64,000 bases of DNA from Dermatophilus congolensis (GTDB taxonomy: Bacteria > Actinomycetota > Actinomycetes > Actinomycetales > Dermatophilaceae), in NCBI RefSeq assembly GCF_900447215.1, contig NZ_UFYA01000001.1:1674001-1738000 (forward strand). The letters run 5' to 3'. A program made the position numbers and the translations under genes. Every line of letters starts with the position of its first letter. The stretch's first letter is position 1. Shown piece after piece: positions 53,428-62,095 of the stretch. The notes under the pieces were generated by a model. The model was not told where the DNA came from. It saw only the letters and a list, made by a program, of their open reading frames with translations, and ran no database searches.

Positions 53428-54221
53428 AGATTGTTTTGCTTGATACGGGTCGGGGTGTTTCTGCTGAGACGATCCGGATGTGGCGGGAGAATTTGGAGCT
53501 GTTGGACACTGATGAGGTGGAGCTGTTGGCGTGGCAGCCGCCGGTTGAGCCGTTGCCGGTGGCTCGGCATTTTGTGTTTGGTCCGCGGTTGGACGTGCGT
53601 CGGCCGGAGCCGTTGAGCGTGCAGACGTTGGGTGGCTCTGGTGTTGGCGCGGATGTTGCTGATCTGGTTGCCGAATCGGCTCCGGGTGAGCGTGGTGGAG
53701 TTGTTGGTGCAGGAGGTGAGGAGTCTCCGGTGAGCGTGTCTGATCTTGCTGGTCAGATGGGTGAGGTGGTGCAGGATCATGTGACTCCGGGGCGTATTGC
53801 TGACCCCAATGGTGGGGTGTATCGCACGGGTGCGGAGGCGCGTGCTTCGGTCTCGTTGCCGAAGTATCATCCGGAGCGGGTGCGGCAGGGGGTGAAGTGG
53901 CGTAGCCGTAGGGTTAAGGCCAAGGCTGTGCAGGTCAAGCGAGCGGCAAAAGCAAATATTAAGGCTAGTGATAGGCCGTTGGCGAAGGTGGCGCAGCAGG
54001 CGATTGCGGTGAGGCACGGCAGTATTTCGACGCGGTTTGCGGTGGCGTTGTCGCGGTCTCGGACGGCCTCGGAGGTGTTTGCGGGAGCGGATTTGGTGTT
54101 CCCTGTGGATGCGCGGTCGCAGCGGGGTGCGTGGTTGTTGGCTCGTCGGCATCCTGGACCGGATGTGGTGGTGGGGTATCCGGCGGCGAAGCGGGCGTTG
54201 CAGGCGCGGCGCGCACGGTGA
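53424..54221 (+). CDS. hypothetical protein coupled to a glycosyltransferase
   Basis: The 265-residue product starts with VKIVLLDTGRGVSAETIRMW, a strand and helix like the start of a Rossmann/GT-B fold. The middle (about 65-165) is Gly/Ala/Glu-rich and low in structure, a basic helical section follows (WRSRRVKAKAVQVKRAAK), and the end ADLVFPVDARSQRGAWLLA looks like another alpha/beta unit. I recognise no family. GTG start overlaps the GT4 stop by 4 nt, suggesting a partner role in the same glycan step. Confidence 0.65.
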   Translation: MKIVLLDTGRGVSAETIRMWRENLELLDTDEVELLAWQPPVEPLPVARHFVFGPRLDVRRPEPLSVQTLGGSGVGADVADLVAESAPGERGGVVGAGGEESPVSVSDLAGQMGEVVQDHVTPGRIADPNGGVYRTGAEARASVSLPKYHPERVRQGVKWRSRRVKAKAVQVKRAAKANIKASDRPLAKVAQQAIAVRHGSISTRFAVALSRSRTASEVFAGADLVFPVDARSQRGAWLLARRHPGPDVVVGYPAAKRALQARRAR

Positions 54222-54232
54222 TGTGTGTTTTT

Positions 54233-54268
54233 AAGCAGGGGCGAGGCTGTGTGGCTTCGCCCCTGCTT
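54233..54268 (+). terminator. terminator after the GT4/unknown gene pair
   Basis: A 15-bp stem with one G-T pair (54233-54247 with 54254-54268) and a 6-nt loop lie 11 nt after the stop. They separate this pair from the two-component system. Confidence 0.75.
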
Positions 54269-54343
54269 GTGTGTGTTGTGGGTGGTTGATGGTGCTGGTG
54301 AGGGTCCGTGAGATGGGCTGCTTGGGTCTCTACCCTTGTGTGT

Positions 54344-55099
54344 ATGGATGCTGACGTGAAAAGCGGCGACGAGGGTGGGCTGCGGGTGCTCGTGGTGGAG
54401 GATGACGACGATCTTCGGATGACGACGTCGTTGGTGTTGCGTAAGCAGGGGTTTGTGGTGGAGACGGCTGCTGATGGTGTGGATGCGTTGGAGTTGTTGG
54501 CGCGTTTAGATCGTGAGGGGCTTTCACCGCAGGTGGCGGTGGTGGATATTGCGATGCCTCGGATGGATGGGATCACGTTGACGCGTCGGTTGCGTGAGCG
54601 TGCTGCTCCGTTGGGGGTGATTATGTTGACGGCGCGGGAGTTGCCGTATGACCAGTTGGCTGGGTTTGAGGCCGGGGCTGATGACTATGTCATTAAGCCG
54701 TTCGATGGGGCTATTTTGGCGGCCCGGATTGTGGCTGTGTCACGACGTTCTATGGCCGCTGGGGTGCAGGCGGGTGCGGGGGCTAGGTCACGGTTGTCTG
54801 CGCCGCATGTGCAGGCAGTGGGTGATTTGCGGGTGGATCGGGATGGGATGACGGTGTTTCGGCATAGCGATGGGGTTGAGATCACTTTGTCGGGCACGGA
54901 GTTTCGTTTGTTGGCGACGTTTTTGGATCGTCCGGGCAGGGTGCTGACTAAGTCGCAGCTTTTGGATTTGGTGTGGGATATCGGTGATTGGGGTGATGAC
55001 CACGTGGTTGAGGTCAGTATTGGTCGATTGCGTTCGAAGATTGGTCCGGGGATTATCCATACGGTGCGGGGGCTGGGGTACAAGCTGGTGGTGGAGTGA
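54344..55099 (+). CDS. OmpR-family response regulator
   Basis: The 251-residue regulator has a receiver domain with VLVVEDDDDLR, phosphorylation site Asp68 in VVDIAMPRMDG, Thr96 in MLTA and Lys118 in YVIKPFDG, and a winged-helix DNA-binding domain ending LRSKIGPGIIHTVRGLGYKL. ATG 54344 begins MDADVKSG. It overlaps the histidine kinase gene by 4 nt. The triple repeat at 57579 is a possible target. Confidence 0.93.
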   Translation: MDADVKSGDEGGLRVLVVEDDDDLRMTTSLVLRKQGFVVETAADGVDALELLARLDREGLSPQVAVVDIAMPRMDGITLTRRLRERAAPLGVIMLTARELPYDQLAGFEAGADDYVIKPFDGAILAARIVAVSRRSMAAGVQAGAGARSRLSAPHVQAVGDLRVDRDGMTVFRHSDGVEITLSGTEFRLLATFLDRPGRVLTKSQLLDLVWDIGDWGDDHVVEVSIGRLRSKIGPGIIHTVRGLGYKLVVE

Positions 55100-56373
55100 G
55101 TTTCGCTGGGTCTTCGTGTAGGTCGAGGAAGGGGTTGCCTGCATTACGGCGGTTGAGGTCGGTGCGGGTGTACATCACGGTGGCGGTGGCGGTGACATCG
55201 CTGTTGGTCTCGTGTGTGGTCAGTGGTGTGCTGGCAGTGCGGGCTGCGGATTCGGCGACGGATGCGGTGCGGGGGCAGGCGTTGGCACGGTTGATCGCTG
55301 CCAGTGAAGGGTATTCCTTGGATGGCCGGTTACGTTTGGGGGCTTCGATGGATACGGATTCTGCTCCTGAGGCGGTGCGTTCGGCACTGGCTGACCCGAA
55401 TACGAAGGAGAAGACCACCTATTACGACGGCGCGCATATGTGGGCTGCAGCCAGGTTGGGGCCAGAGGTGGCGCTGGTGGTTCAGCTGGATGCTTCAACG
55501 TTGGCTAAGCAGAACGAAGATCGTCTGCAGACGTTGGGTATCGCAGCTGCGGCGTCGTTAGTGCTGTCGGGTTTGTTGGGGTGGATTGCGGGTATCACTA
55601 TCTCTTCACGGCTTCGCCGGGCAGCTGATGGGGTGGTGATGATCGCTGATGGTGAGGATGTTTCGGTGAGCCAGAAAGGTCACGATGAGGTGGCCGTGTT
55701 GACTGCTGCCATCGATGACATGGCGGCTACGCTGCGTGGGCGGGTGGAGTTGGAGCGTGCGTTTACCTCAGACGTAGCACATGAGTTGCGTACGCCGTTG
55801 ACGGCGTTGGTCAGTGCTGCGGAATTGTTGCCCGATGACGAGTCTTCTTCAATTGTGCGCCGGCAGGTGACTCGGCTGCGTCGTCTAGTAGATGACCTGT
55901 TGGAGTTGTCGCGACTGGATCGGGCTGCTGAACCTGCTGATGTGGAGCGGGTGGATTTGGCGGTGACGGTGCAGGAGTCATTGCGACGTCTGGGTGATGT
56001 GGGCGCTGAGGTGGAGTTCGTGGCTGGTTCGGCGGCAGAGGTGCTGGTCGATACTCGACGGTTGGATCGGGTGATCAGCAACTTGGTAACTAACGTGGTG
56101 CGCCACGGTGGTGGTCAAGCGCTATTTCAGGTGGATGGCAATACGTTGACGGTGCGTGATGCGGGACCTGGTTATCCGCAAGACGTTATTGAGAATGGCC
56201 CGCGCCCGTTTCATGCTGGGACTGGTAGTAAGGGATCAGGGTTGGGGCTGACGATTGCGTTTAAGCACGCTGAGACGATGGGGGCCGTGGTGACATTAGG
56301 CCGTTCTGAGCCTGATGCCCGGCATCCGGGGCTGTCTGGTGCGCAAACTGAGGTGACGTTTATGAGCGCGTGA
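55096..56373 (+). CDS. sensor histidine kinase
   Basis: The 425-residue kinase has TM1 (about 26-50), a small extracytoplasmic domain of about 90 residues, TM2 (about 147-168), a HAMP region, the phospho-acceptor His229 in SDVAHELRTPLTALV, N box SNLVTNVVRHGGG, and G boxes VRDAGPGYP and GSKGSGLGLTIA. The outside domain suggests an envelope signal. It converges on the lipoprotein gene with 6 nt between stops. Confidence 0.93.
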   Translation: MSFAGSSCRSRKGLPALRRLRSVRVYITVAVAVTSLLVSCVVSGVLAVRAADSATDAVRGQALARLIAASEGYSLDGRLRLGASMDTDSAPEAVRSALADPNTKEKTTYYDGAHMWAAARLGPEVALVVQLDASTLAKQNEDRLQTLGIAAAASLVLSGLLGWIAGITISSRLRRAADGVVMIADGEDVSVSQKGHDEVAVLTAAIDDMAATLRGRVELERAFTSDVAHELRTPLTALVSAAELLPDDESSSIVRRQVTRLRRLVDDLLELSRLDRAAEPADVERVDLAVTVQESLRRLGDVGAEVEFVAGSAAEVLVDTRRLDRVISNLVTNVVRHGGGQALFQVDGNTLTVRDAGPGYPQDVIENGPRPFHAGTGSKGSGLGLTIAFKHAETMGAVVTLGRSEPDARHPGLSGAQTEVTFMSA

Positions 56374-56379
56374 GTCGCG

Positions 56380-56895
56380 TCAGCGTCGAGCGCTCCATAC
56401 CGTGGTTTTGTCTTGTCCTTCGGGGACTTTGTCGGTGTAGGTAATTTCGATGCTGGTGTAGGCGCCAGCGCCGTTAGCGGTAAGGGCGCCGGTGGCTTTG
56501 ATCCGCACTGGGTAGGAGACAGGTTTCCCTTCAGCACAGTTAGGGACACAGCTGTTCTCGCGTAGGACTGCGCTGCCTGTGGCTTGGGTATCTCCCCAAT
56601 TGTCCCATTTCACTGAATCGAGGGCGGAGTTTGAATCAGCGCATGCGAGGGTGAAAGAGGAGGGGCGTTGCACAAGTGACTTGTCACAGTCTTGGAGGTA
56701 GAACTGGCCTTTTTTCGCTGCGCTATTCAACGCGGCGTGGTCTTCTCCGCTGGCAGGGGTTACTGCTGGCAGGGCCGATCCATGTGCCGCGGTCACGGTT
56801 CCTTGGTCGGGGACGGAGCAGCCGGTGAGAGAGATAAGAAGCGCTAGCGCCGCAGTTGCAGCCATTTTTGCGCGGTTATTCATGGGCTGTGCCAT
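56380..56895 (-). CDS. putative lipoprotein
   Basis: The 171-residue protein has a lipoprotein signal peptide with lipobox LTGC (Cys26), then a mature part with six further cysteines spread through it (DCDKSL, ACADSN, NSCVPNC among them). Start ATG 56895 has AGAGGA 8 nt upstream; ATG 56883 is an alternative. No family is recognised. Convergence with the sensor kinase gene and the secreted gene beside it suggests they may serve the same envelope response. Confidence 0.75.
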   Translation of the reverse strand: MAQPMNNRAKMAATAALALLISLTGCSVPDQGTVTAAHGSALPAVTPASGEDHAALNSAAKKGQFYLQDCDKSLVQRPSSFTLACADSNSALDSVKWDNWGDTQATGSAVLRENSCVPNCAEGKPVSYPVRIKATGALTANGAGAYTSIEITYTDKVPEGQDKTTVWSARR

Positions 56896-56939
56896 GCCTT
56901 ATGTCCTCTCATGGGACTGATCGTGTAGTGAGGGTAAAC

Positions 56940-56986
56940 CTGCCGGCCGGTGGGGTTGCGTTCTCTGGGGAGTTTCCGACCGGCAG
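56940..56986 (-). terminator. hairpin between two secreted-protein genes
   Basis: Arms CTGCCGG and CCGGCAG extend to about 11 bp with one weak pair around a 25-nt loop. It lies after the stop of the gene at 57002 on the minus strand. Confidence 0.4.
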
Positions 56987-57001
56987 GCGAGTAAGGGGAG
57001 A

Positions 57002-57439
57002 TCAGTTGCTGTGAACGATGGCGTTCGCGGTGCGCCCATCCGGGGCAATAAGTGTGAGACGGATCCAGGAACCTTTAAGGTCGGCGGGGATCATGATGTC
57101 TGTGGTGAGTGCTCCTGCATCTGCGGCTGGGTGGAGGGTGCCTTTAATGCCGTGTGGCCCAACAACGGTGGCGTGGGTGAAGCTGCGTCCAGATTTGTCG
57201 CTGCCTGCGTCTGCGAACACGGTCAGCTGCTGTCCGTGTTTGAAGGTGGACTCGGTCCAGAGGCGGACGCTGGGTAGTTTGGGCCCGGCGGTCTTGCGCA
57301 CGTTGGCGACTGTTTGGGCTTCTGTCGGTGCGGCCGAGGCGGTGCTGTCTTGAGCGATGATGCTGAGCGAGGGTCCTGCGATGAGGGAGACCGCCAAGAC
57401 TGCAGAGGCGACTTTACCTACGGAAAAACGAGCGGACAT
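57002..57439 (-). CDS. small secreted protein of unknown function
   Basis: The 145-residue protein has a signal peptide (FSVGKVASAVLAVSLIAGPS) with a likely cut near TASAA. The mature region has a beta-sandwich-like pattern: LPSVRLWTESTFKHGQQLTV, ATVVGPHGIKGTLHP, LKGSWIRLTLIAPDG. ATG 57439 has AAGGAG 6 nt upstream; the longer frame from 57454 includes this site. No family is recognised. The 325-nt divergent gap upstream (57440-57764) contains a hairpin and a triple direct repeat. Confidence 0.72.
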   Translation of the reverse strand: MSARFSVGKVASAVLAVSLIAGPSLSIIAQDSTASAAPTEAQTVANVRKTAGPKLPSVRLWTESTFKHGQQLTVFADAGSDKSGRSFTHATVVGPHGIKGTLHPAADAGALTTDIMIPADLKGSWIRLTLIAPDGRTANAIVHSN

Positions 57440-57505
57440 TGTCTTCTCCTTCACATGACCATCGACACCGTCGGTGGTGCGTCCAGTGTCTTTGACGGTG
57501 GGGAA

Positions 57506-57525
57506 CGCCTCGCGTGAGCGAGGCG
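57506..57525. promoter_or_regulatory. 8-bp hairpin with GTGA tetraloop
   Basis: CGCCTCGC (57506-57513) pairs with GCGAGGCG (57518-57525) around the GNRA-type loop GTGA. It lies 67 nt upstream of the secreted-protein start and would be in its leader or promoter. Confidence 0.45.
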
Positions 57526-57578
57526 CCCGGCCCCTGATTTCCGGGTTTCCCTACCGACATCTAGAACTCTGGGGCATG

Positions 57579-57611
57579 AACCTCACAAGAACCTCACATG
57601 ACTTTCACGTC
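57579..57611 (-). promoter_or_regulatory. three 11-bp direct repeats, candidate response-regulator box
   Basis: Consecutive units AACCTCACAAG, AACCTCACATG and ACTTTCACGTC fill 57579-57611 with an 11-bp period. OmpR/PhoP-type regulators bind such repeats on one face of the helix. The site is 140 nt upstream of the secreted gene and 154 nt upstream of the DUF1846 gene. Confidence 0.5.
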
Positions 57612-57764
57612 CCCCACACATATGTTTTGGCGAGCCGTTAGTAGGTATTTGGGCGATGGAAGGCTCTCGTTGAAGCAGTTATTGATGTGATTGGGATGCG
57701 TCACATCGCACGTACTGGCAGGCCAAAACGATAAGCTCCCTGCGGCATACCCTGGGGAGGAATT

Positions 57765-59261
57765 GTGAACGCACACGCCATTGGCTTTGACCGCGACAAG
57801 TACATCCGTATGCAGACCGAGCACATCAGTGCACGTCGAGCACAGTTCGGTGGGAAGCTGTATCTGGAGTTTGGTGGAAAGCTCTTTGATGACCATCACG
57901 CCTCGCGTGTGCTGCCCGGTTTCACTCCGGACAACAAGCTGGTGATGCTCGAGTCGATGAAAGACGACGTCGAGATGGTCGTTGTTGTTAACGCTCGAGA
58001 CCTTGCTTCTAACAAGGTCCGTGGCGATTTGGGTATCGGCTACGACGCAGATGTGCTCCGCCTAGTTGATGAGTTCCGCACCTATGGCTTGTACGTCGGC
58101 AGCGTGGTGATTTCTCACTGGAGCGAAGACAACCGCACCGCGAAAGCTTTCAAACGCAAACTCGAACGTTTGGGGCTGACTGTCTACCGTCACTACCCCA
58201 TCAAGGGTTACCCCAACGATGTCGCGCTCGTTGTGAGTGAAGAGGGTTACGGACGCAACGACTACATCGAAACCACCCGCAACCTTATCGTTGTCACTGC
58301 CCCCGGCCCAGGTTCAGGAAAGATGGCTACGTGTCTTTCGCAGCTTTATCAGGACCATCAGCGCGGTGTGGAGTCTGGCTACGCGAAGTTCGAAACTTTC
58401 CCGATCTGGAACCTGCCACTGGATCATCCCGTGAACCTGGCTTATGAGGCCGCTACTGCCGACCTCGACGATGTCAACATGATTGACCCGTTCCATCTGG
58501 CTGCGCATGGTGAGCAGACAGTGAACTACAACCGTGACGTCGAAGTTTTCCCTGTCTTAAATCTGCTGTTCGAGCAGATTATGGGGGCTTCTCCCTACGC
58601 CTCCCCCACCGACATGGGTGTCAACATGGTGGGCTTTTGCATCAGCGATGACGAGGTCGTCCGCTATGCCTCTAAGCAGGAAGTGATCCGCCGCTACTTC
58701 AAGGCTTTAGCCCGCGAGCACAAAGAGCAGATCGAACCAGTTGAGAGCGAACGTATCGCGCTAACGATGAGCAAACTCGGGGTCGTCGATACTGATCGTC
58801 CTGTCGTTGAACCTGCCCGCAAGCTCGCTAAGCGTTCTAAGGGCCCTGCCGCTGCGATCGAACTACCTGATGGGCGCATCATCGCTGGCAAGACCAGCTC
58901 GCTGCTAGGACCGAGCTCGGCAATCCTGCTTGACGCACTCAAAGCATTATCTGGCATCGACGACAAGGTGCATCTGCTCTCCCCCGACACGGTCGCCCCC
59001 ATCCAAGCCCTCAAAACACAGCATCTGGGCAGTCACAACCCGCGTCTGCACACCGATGAGGTGCTTATTGCCCTGGCTGTGGGCGCCAAGCACGATGAAA
59101 ACGCTCGCTTAGCTCTGGAGCAGCTGCAGAATCTGCGTGGCTGCGATGTGCACTCCTCCACCATCTTGGGCAGCGTCGATGAGGGCATTTTCCGGAACCT
59201 GGGTGTACAGGTCACCTGCGAGCCCGCTTACGCAACGAAGAAGCTCTACCGCAAGAGCTGA
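57765..59261 (+). CDS. DUF1846-family protein
   Basis: The 498-residue protein matches the DUF1846 family over its length: [62 protein letters not shown] (a P-loop-like segment) and [26 protein letters not shown]. Structures of the family exist, but no function is established; the GPGSGK segment suggests nucleotide binding. GTG 57765 has GGAGG 4 nt upstream. Confidence 0.9.
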   Translation: MNAHAIGFDRDKYIRMQTEHISARRAQFGGKLYLEFGGKLFDDHHASRVLPGFTPDNKLVMLESMKDDVEMVVVVNARDLASNKVRGDLGIGYDADVLRLVDEFRTYGLYVGSVVISHWSEDNRTAKAFKRKLERLGLTVYRHYPIKGYPNDVALVVSEEGYGRNDYIETTRNLIVVTAPGPGSGKMATCLSQLYQDHQRGVESGYAKFETFPIWNLPLDHPVNLAYEAATADLDDVNMIDPFHLAAHGEQTVNYNRDVEVFPVLNLLFEQIMGASPYASPTDMGVNMVGFCISDDEVVRYASKQEVIRRYFKALAREHKEQIEPVESERIALTMSKLGVVDTDRPVVEPARKLAKRSKGPAAAIELPDGRIIAGKTSSLLGPSSAILLDALKALSGIDDKVHLLSPDTVAPIQALKTQHLGSHNPRLHTDEVLIALAVGAKHDENARLALEQLQNLRGCDVHSSTILGSVDEGIFRNLGVQVTCEPAYATKKLYRKS

Positions 59262-59274
59262 TCTGCCTTGCCGC

Positions 59275-59321
59275 TGAGGGGGGCTTTCCATCGCTTGTGT
59301 CTGATGGAAAGCCCCCCCTCA
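59275..59321. terminator. bidirectional terminator between DUF1846 and tandem GT genes
   Basis: About 18 bp of stem (59275-59292 with 59303-59321, one bulge in a G/C-run) and a 10-nt loop lie between the convergent stops at 59261 and 59350. Confidence 0.8.
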
Positions 59322-59349
59322 CCGTTGCAGTGAAACTGGTGCAGTTTTC

Positions 59350-62025
59350 TCAGGAGTGGATGTTCAGCCGCTCAGCCAGCACTGCCGCGGATCGGGTGCC
59401 GTCATGCACTTGGCGCACAAACTCTGGTCCAGAAGCAGCCACTGCGCTGAATCCGTCACGATCAGTGAGGACCTCACGCAACACTGCCTCTAAACGGTCT
59501 GCAGGTGCCTCAACCACCGGTACTTCCAGCCCCGTTTGAGACTTCACATGCTCACGAACTTCTTCGATGGCATGTCCAAGCACAAGTTTTCCTGCCGCCA
59601 TCGCTTCACACGCGGCTACCCCGTACCCGCCTAAAGCGAATTGGTCGAGCACAATGTCAGCGCCTTTGACCAGGTCGACCATTTCTTTTTGGGTGGCGCC
59701 TTCTACCCGCTCATATCTGATAAGCCCTTCTTCGACGAGCGGCCCCACCGCGGCTTCAACGTGAGCGCTTCCTTTCAACGAGGAACGGCTCGGTGTGTGG
59801 AGCACTACAGGTACCGGTTTATCCAGCACAGCCGACTCAGCGCTCCACATCTGGACATCAACCACCACTGGAAGCCAATACGCACCCGGCATGTGCCGCA
59901 ACAAATCTGGTGTTGAGACAAACACAGGACCGCCGAAGGCCTCGTCAGCCATGAAGGCTCGCACTTTCGGCGCGAGGATATCCACTACCCGTTGTAACCG
60001 AGCAGTTTGCTCATCTGCCGGGTCAGCGAAAGGCGACCATGGTGTCTGCTGGGCATTGATTGACGGGTTACGGATCTCACTGCCGTGCAACAGCAGCCCC
60101 ACCCGTACGCCTGCCGCGCGCAACACTTTCACATCCCCAACAAAGTCATGACCATGCCGCAACCCGAACACAGGCCGCCCGGCCTCCACCAGGGCATGCG
60201 TCCAGTCCTTCACTGCACGATTTTCCAGCGCCTGCGCCCACTTGACATCACGCCGATAGGTTGTCGTCTCGACCCACGTGTCATGCGGATACCGGAACTT
60301 CTGTCCCCGGTCCACTTCCATCACAGAGGTGCTCACCCCGGGTATCGCTCGCTCGAGTGCCTTAGCCCATTGCCATGCCTGGCCAGCCATATTTGCTGGC
60401 CCAAACCCAACGTAACTTGCCCGGTCATCATGACTAATTGGCCGCTCTACCATCTCTTCTAGAGTCGAACTAGATTGCGGCTCGCTTATCCCTGCATCCC
60501 CGACCGCGACACTATTCGCTCGCACCATCAACGACTTCCCTACCGGAAGCCCTCGACGGAATAGGTCGCGGTATAGCTCACGCAGTGTTTTTTCCTGATA
60601 CTCCCAGGCGTATGGCGTCAATAGGTCGGTGTTTTGGCGGATACGTTTCTGAAATTCATCTTTACGCGATAGTGCTTCTTTGACCACTGTCGCGAATGAG
60701 GCTGGGTTGCCTGCCTCATGAACTAGCCCCACCTGTTCACGCTCAACGAACTCTTTCTGTGCACGCGTATCACTGACAACCACTGGTAGACCGGCAAATA
60801 AGTACTCAAACAACTTGTTCGCGAGCGCGAACTCGTGGCTACCGAAGTGCAGGATGGGGATGAGTCCGAGGTCTGCTTCGGCGACAAAACCGCTCACGTG
60901 ATCTGGGCGCACCGGTTCGATGAAGTGCACTCGGTCCTCAACGCCACAGGTTCGTGCCAATTCGGTGAGTTCACGTACTGGGGCTGTGGTGGTTCGTGGC
61001 ACACATACCACTGCCACATGCACCTCAGGTAGTGCGAGTAACGCGCGTACGGCTGTATCGACGCCTCGGGCGGCAGTGACCCCTCCCGAATACACCAGTA
61101 GTGGTGTTTTCTTATCAACGCCGCATACCTCACGAAGTGAGACCTCCGCCGAGCGTTCAGCTGCGGAAAGCACTGGGGCGTTCATCACCACTGTTGGTTG
61201 TCTGGCTAGGTCGTAGTCTTTCTGCAGCTGCTCAGCCAGGGGTTGTGTCACTGTGACCACGGCGTCGGCGTCGCGGATGTATTCGTTCTGCAGATCGAGG
61301 TAGGCGGCTCGCTTGCGCACTGGCCTGCCCGGATAGATCGAAAGACCAGCTACGTATTCGTGAGCGTCGTAAACCCAGGCTGCTTCCTTACCGTTGGCTC
61401 GTCTACGTGCTACCGCCCGCGCCGCGATACCAACCATGTGCACGTCGTGGGCGTGAATGATGTCCCATTCCAGGGAATCAATTACTGGGTCAAATGCGAG
61501 CGCGTAGTCGTCAATTTCGGGGATATCGCGACGCCAGGCTACGAGGGCGGCGGAGTTGTCGATTGATTCGTACAGTTTTTGACGCCAGTTATCTTCGTAC
61601 TTGCTCAAGCGTGTGGCCTGTTGTTCAAGCTTTGTTTGCGCTACTCGCCATAGGGCGGCTCGGGTAGCGCGGTTTGCTCCGTTAGCGCCTTTTTGTTCGG
61701 CAGCTTCGCGTTGGCGCAGGCTAAGTTGAAGTTCGCGCAGTCTTTTTTCGCGCGGAGATGGCTCGTTTACCACAATGAGGCGTTTGTCTCGTCGTGCTTT
61801 GCGGGCGGCGTTGGCTCGGTCACGGAATCGCCATGCCACCGGTACGCGCACGATGCGTACTGGGCCCAGCGTTGATTGTTCCCGCACTCCTGTGGAGCTG
61901 TATCCCAAGATGGTGACCTCAATATCACCGTCGGCTAGCGCCAGCGCAGTTTTGAGGACACGGGTGTCGTGGCGAATGTCATTGCCAACCATCATGAGAA
62001 CGCGTCGCGGAGTCACCTGTACCAC
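59350..62025 (-). CDS. double-domain glycosyltransferase (two GT-B units)
   Basis: The 891-residue protein has an N-terminal GT4 unit: MMVGNDIRHDTRVLKTALAL, IIHAHDVHMVGIAA, YDAHEYVAGLSIY, LVYSGGVTAARGVDTAVRAL and FALANKLFEYLFAGLPVVVS. A second GT-B-like unit follows from about residue 540 (YVGFGPANMAGQAWQWAKAL, VGLLLHGSEIRNPS, VVLHTPSRSSLKGSAHVEAA, IVLDQFALGGYGVAACEAMA). A charged coiled segment lies at about 75-150. The C-terminal unit is paralogous to the truncated gene at 63503. Start GTG 62025 has AGGA upstream. It may build two linkages or pair with the adjacent polymerase/ligase. Confidence 0.85.
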   Translation of the reverse strand: MVQVTPRRVLMMVGNDIRHDTRVLKTALALADGDIEVTILGYSSTGVREQSTLGPVRIVRVPVAWRFRDRANAARKARRDKRLIVVNEPSPREKRLRELQLSLRQREAAEQKGANGANRATRAALWRVAQTKLEQQATRLSKYEDNWRQKLYESIDNSAALVAWRRDIPEIDDYALAFDPVIDSLEWDIIHAHDVHMVGIAARAVARRRANGKEAAWVYDAHEYVAGLSIYPGRPVRKRAAYLDLQNEYIRDADAVVTVTQPLAEQLQKDYDLARQPTVVMNAPVLSAAERSAEVSLREVCGVDKKTPLLVYSGGVTAARGVDTAVRALLALPEVHVAVVCVPRTTTAPVRELTELARTCGVEDRVHFIEPVRPDHVSGFVAEADLGLIPILHFGSHEFALANKLFEYLFAGLPVVVSDTRAQKEFVEREQVGLVHEAGNPASFATVVKEALSRKDEFQKRIRQNTDLLTPYAWEYQEKTLRELYRDLFRRGLPVGKSLMVRANSVAVGDAGISEPQSSSTLEEMVERPISHDDRASYVGFGPANMAGQAWQWAKALERAIPGVSTSVMEVDRGQKFRYPHDTWVETTTYRRDVKWAQALENRAVKDWTHALVEAGRPVFGLRHGHDFVGDVKVLRAAGVRVGLLLHGSEIRNPSINAQQTPWSPFADPADEQTARLQRVVDILAPKVRAFMADEAFGGPVFVSTPDLLRHMPGAYWLPVVVDVQMWSAESAVLDKPVPVVLHTPSRSSLKGSAHVEAAVGPLVEEGLIRYERVEGATQKEMVDLVKGADIVLDQFALGGYGVAACEAMAAGKLVLGHAIEEVREHVKSQTGLEVPVVEAPADRLEAVLREVLTDRDGFSAVAASGPEFVRQVHDGTRSAAVLAERLNIHS

Positions 62026-62095
62026 TGTAGTTCCTGACTGTTTTCACGGTGGCGTATCCCCTGTATGGGCCGTAACGCCGATACGCTCAATTCTT

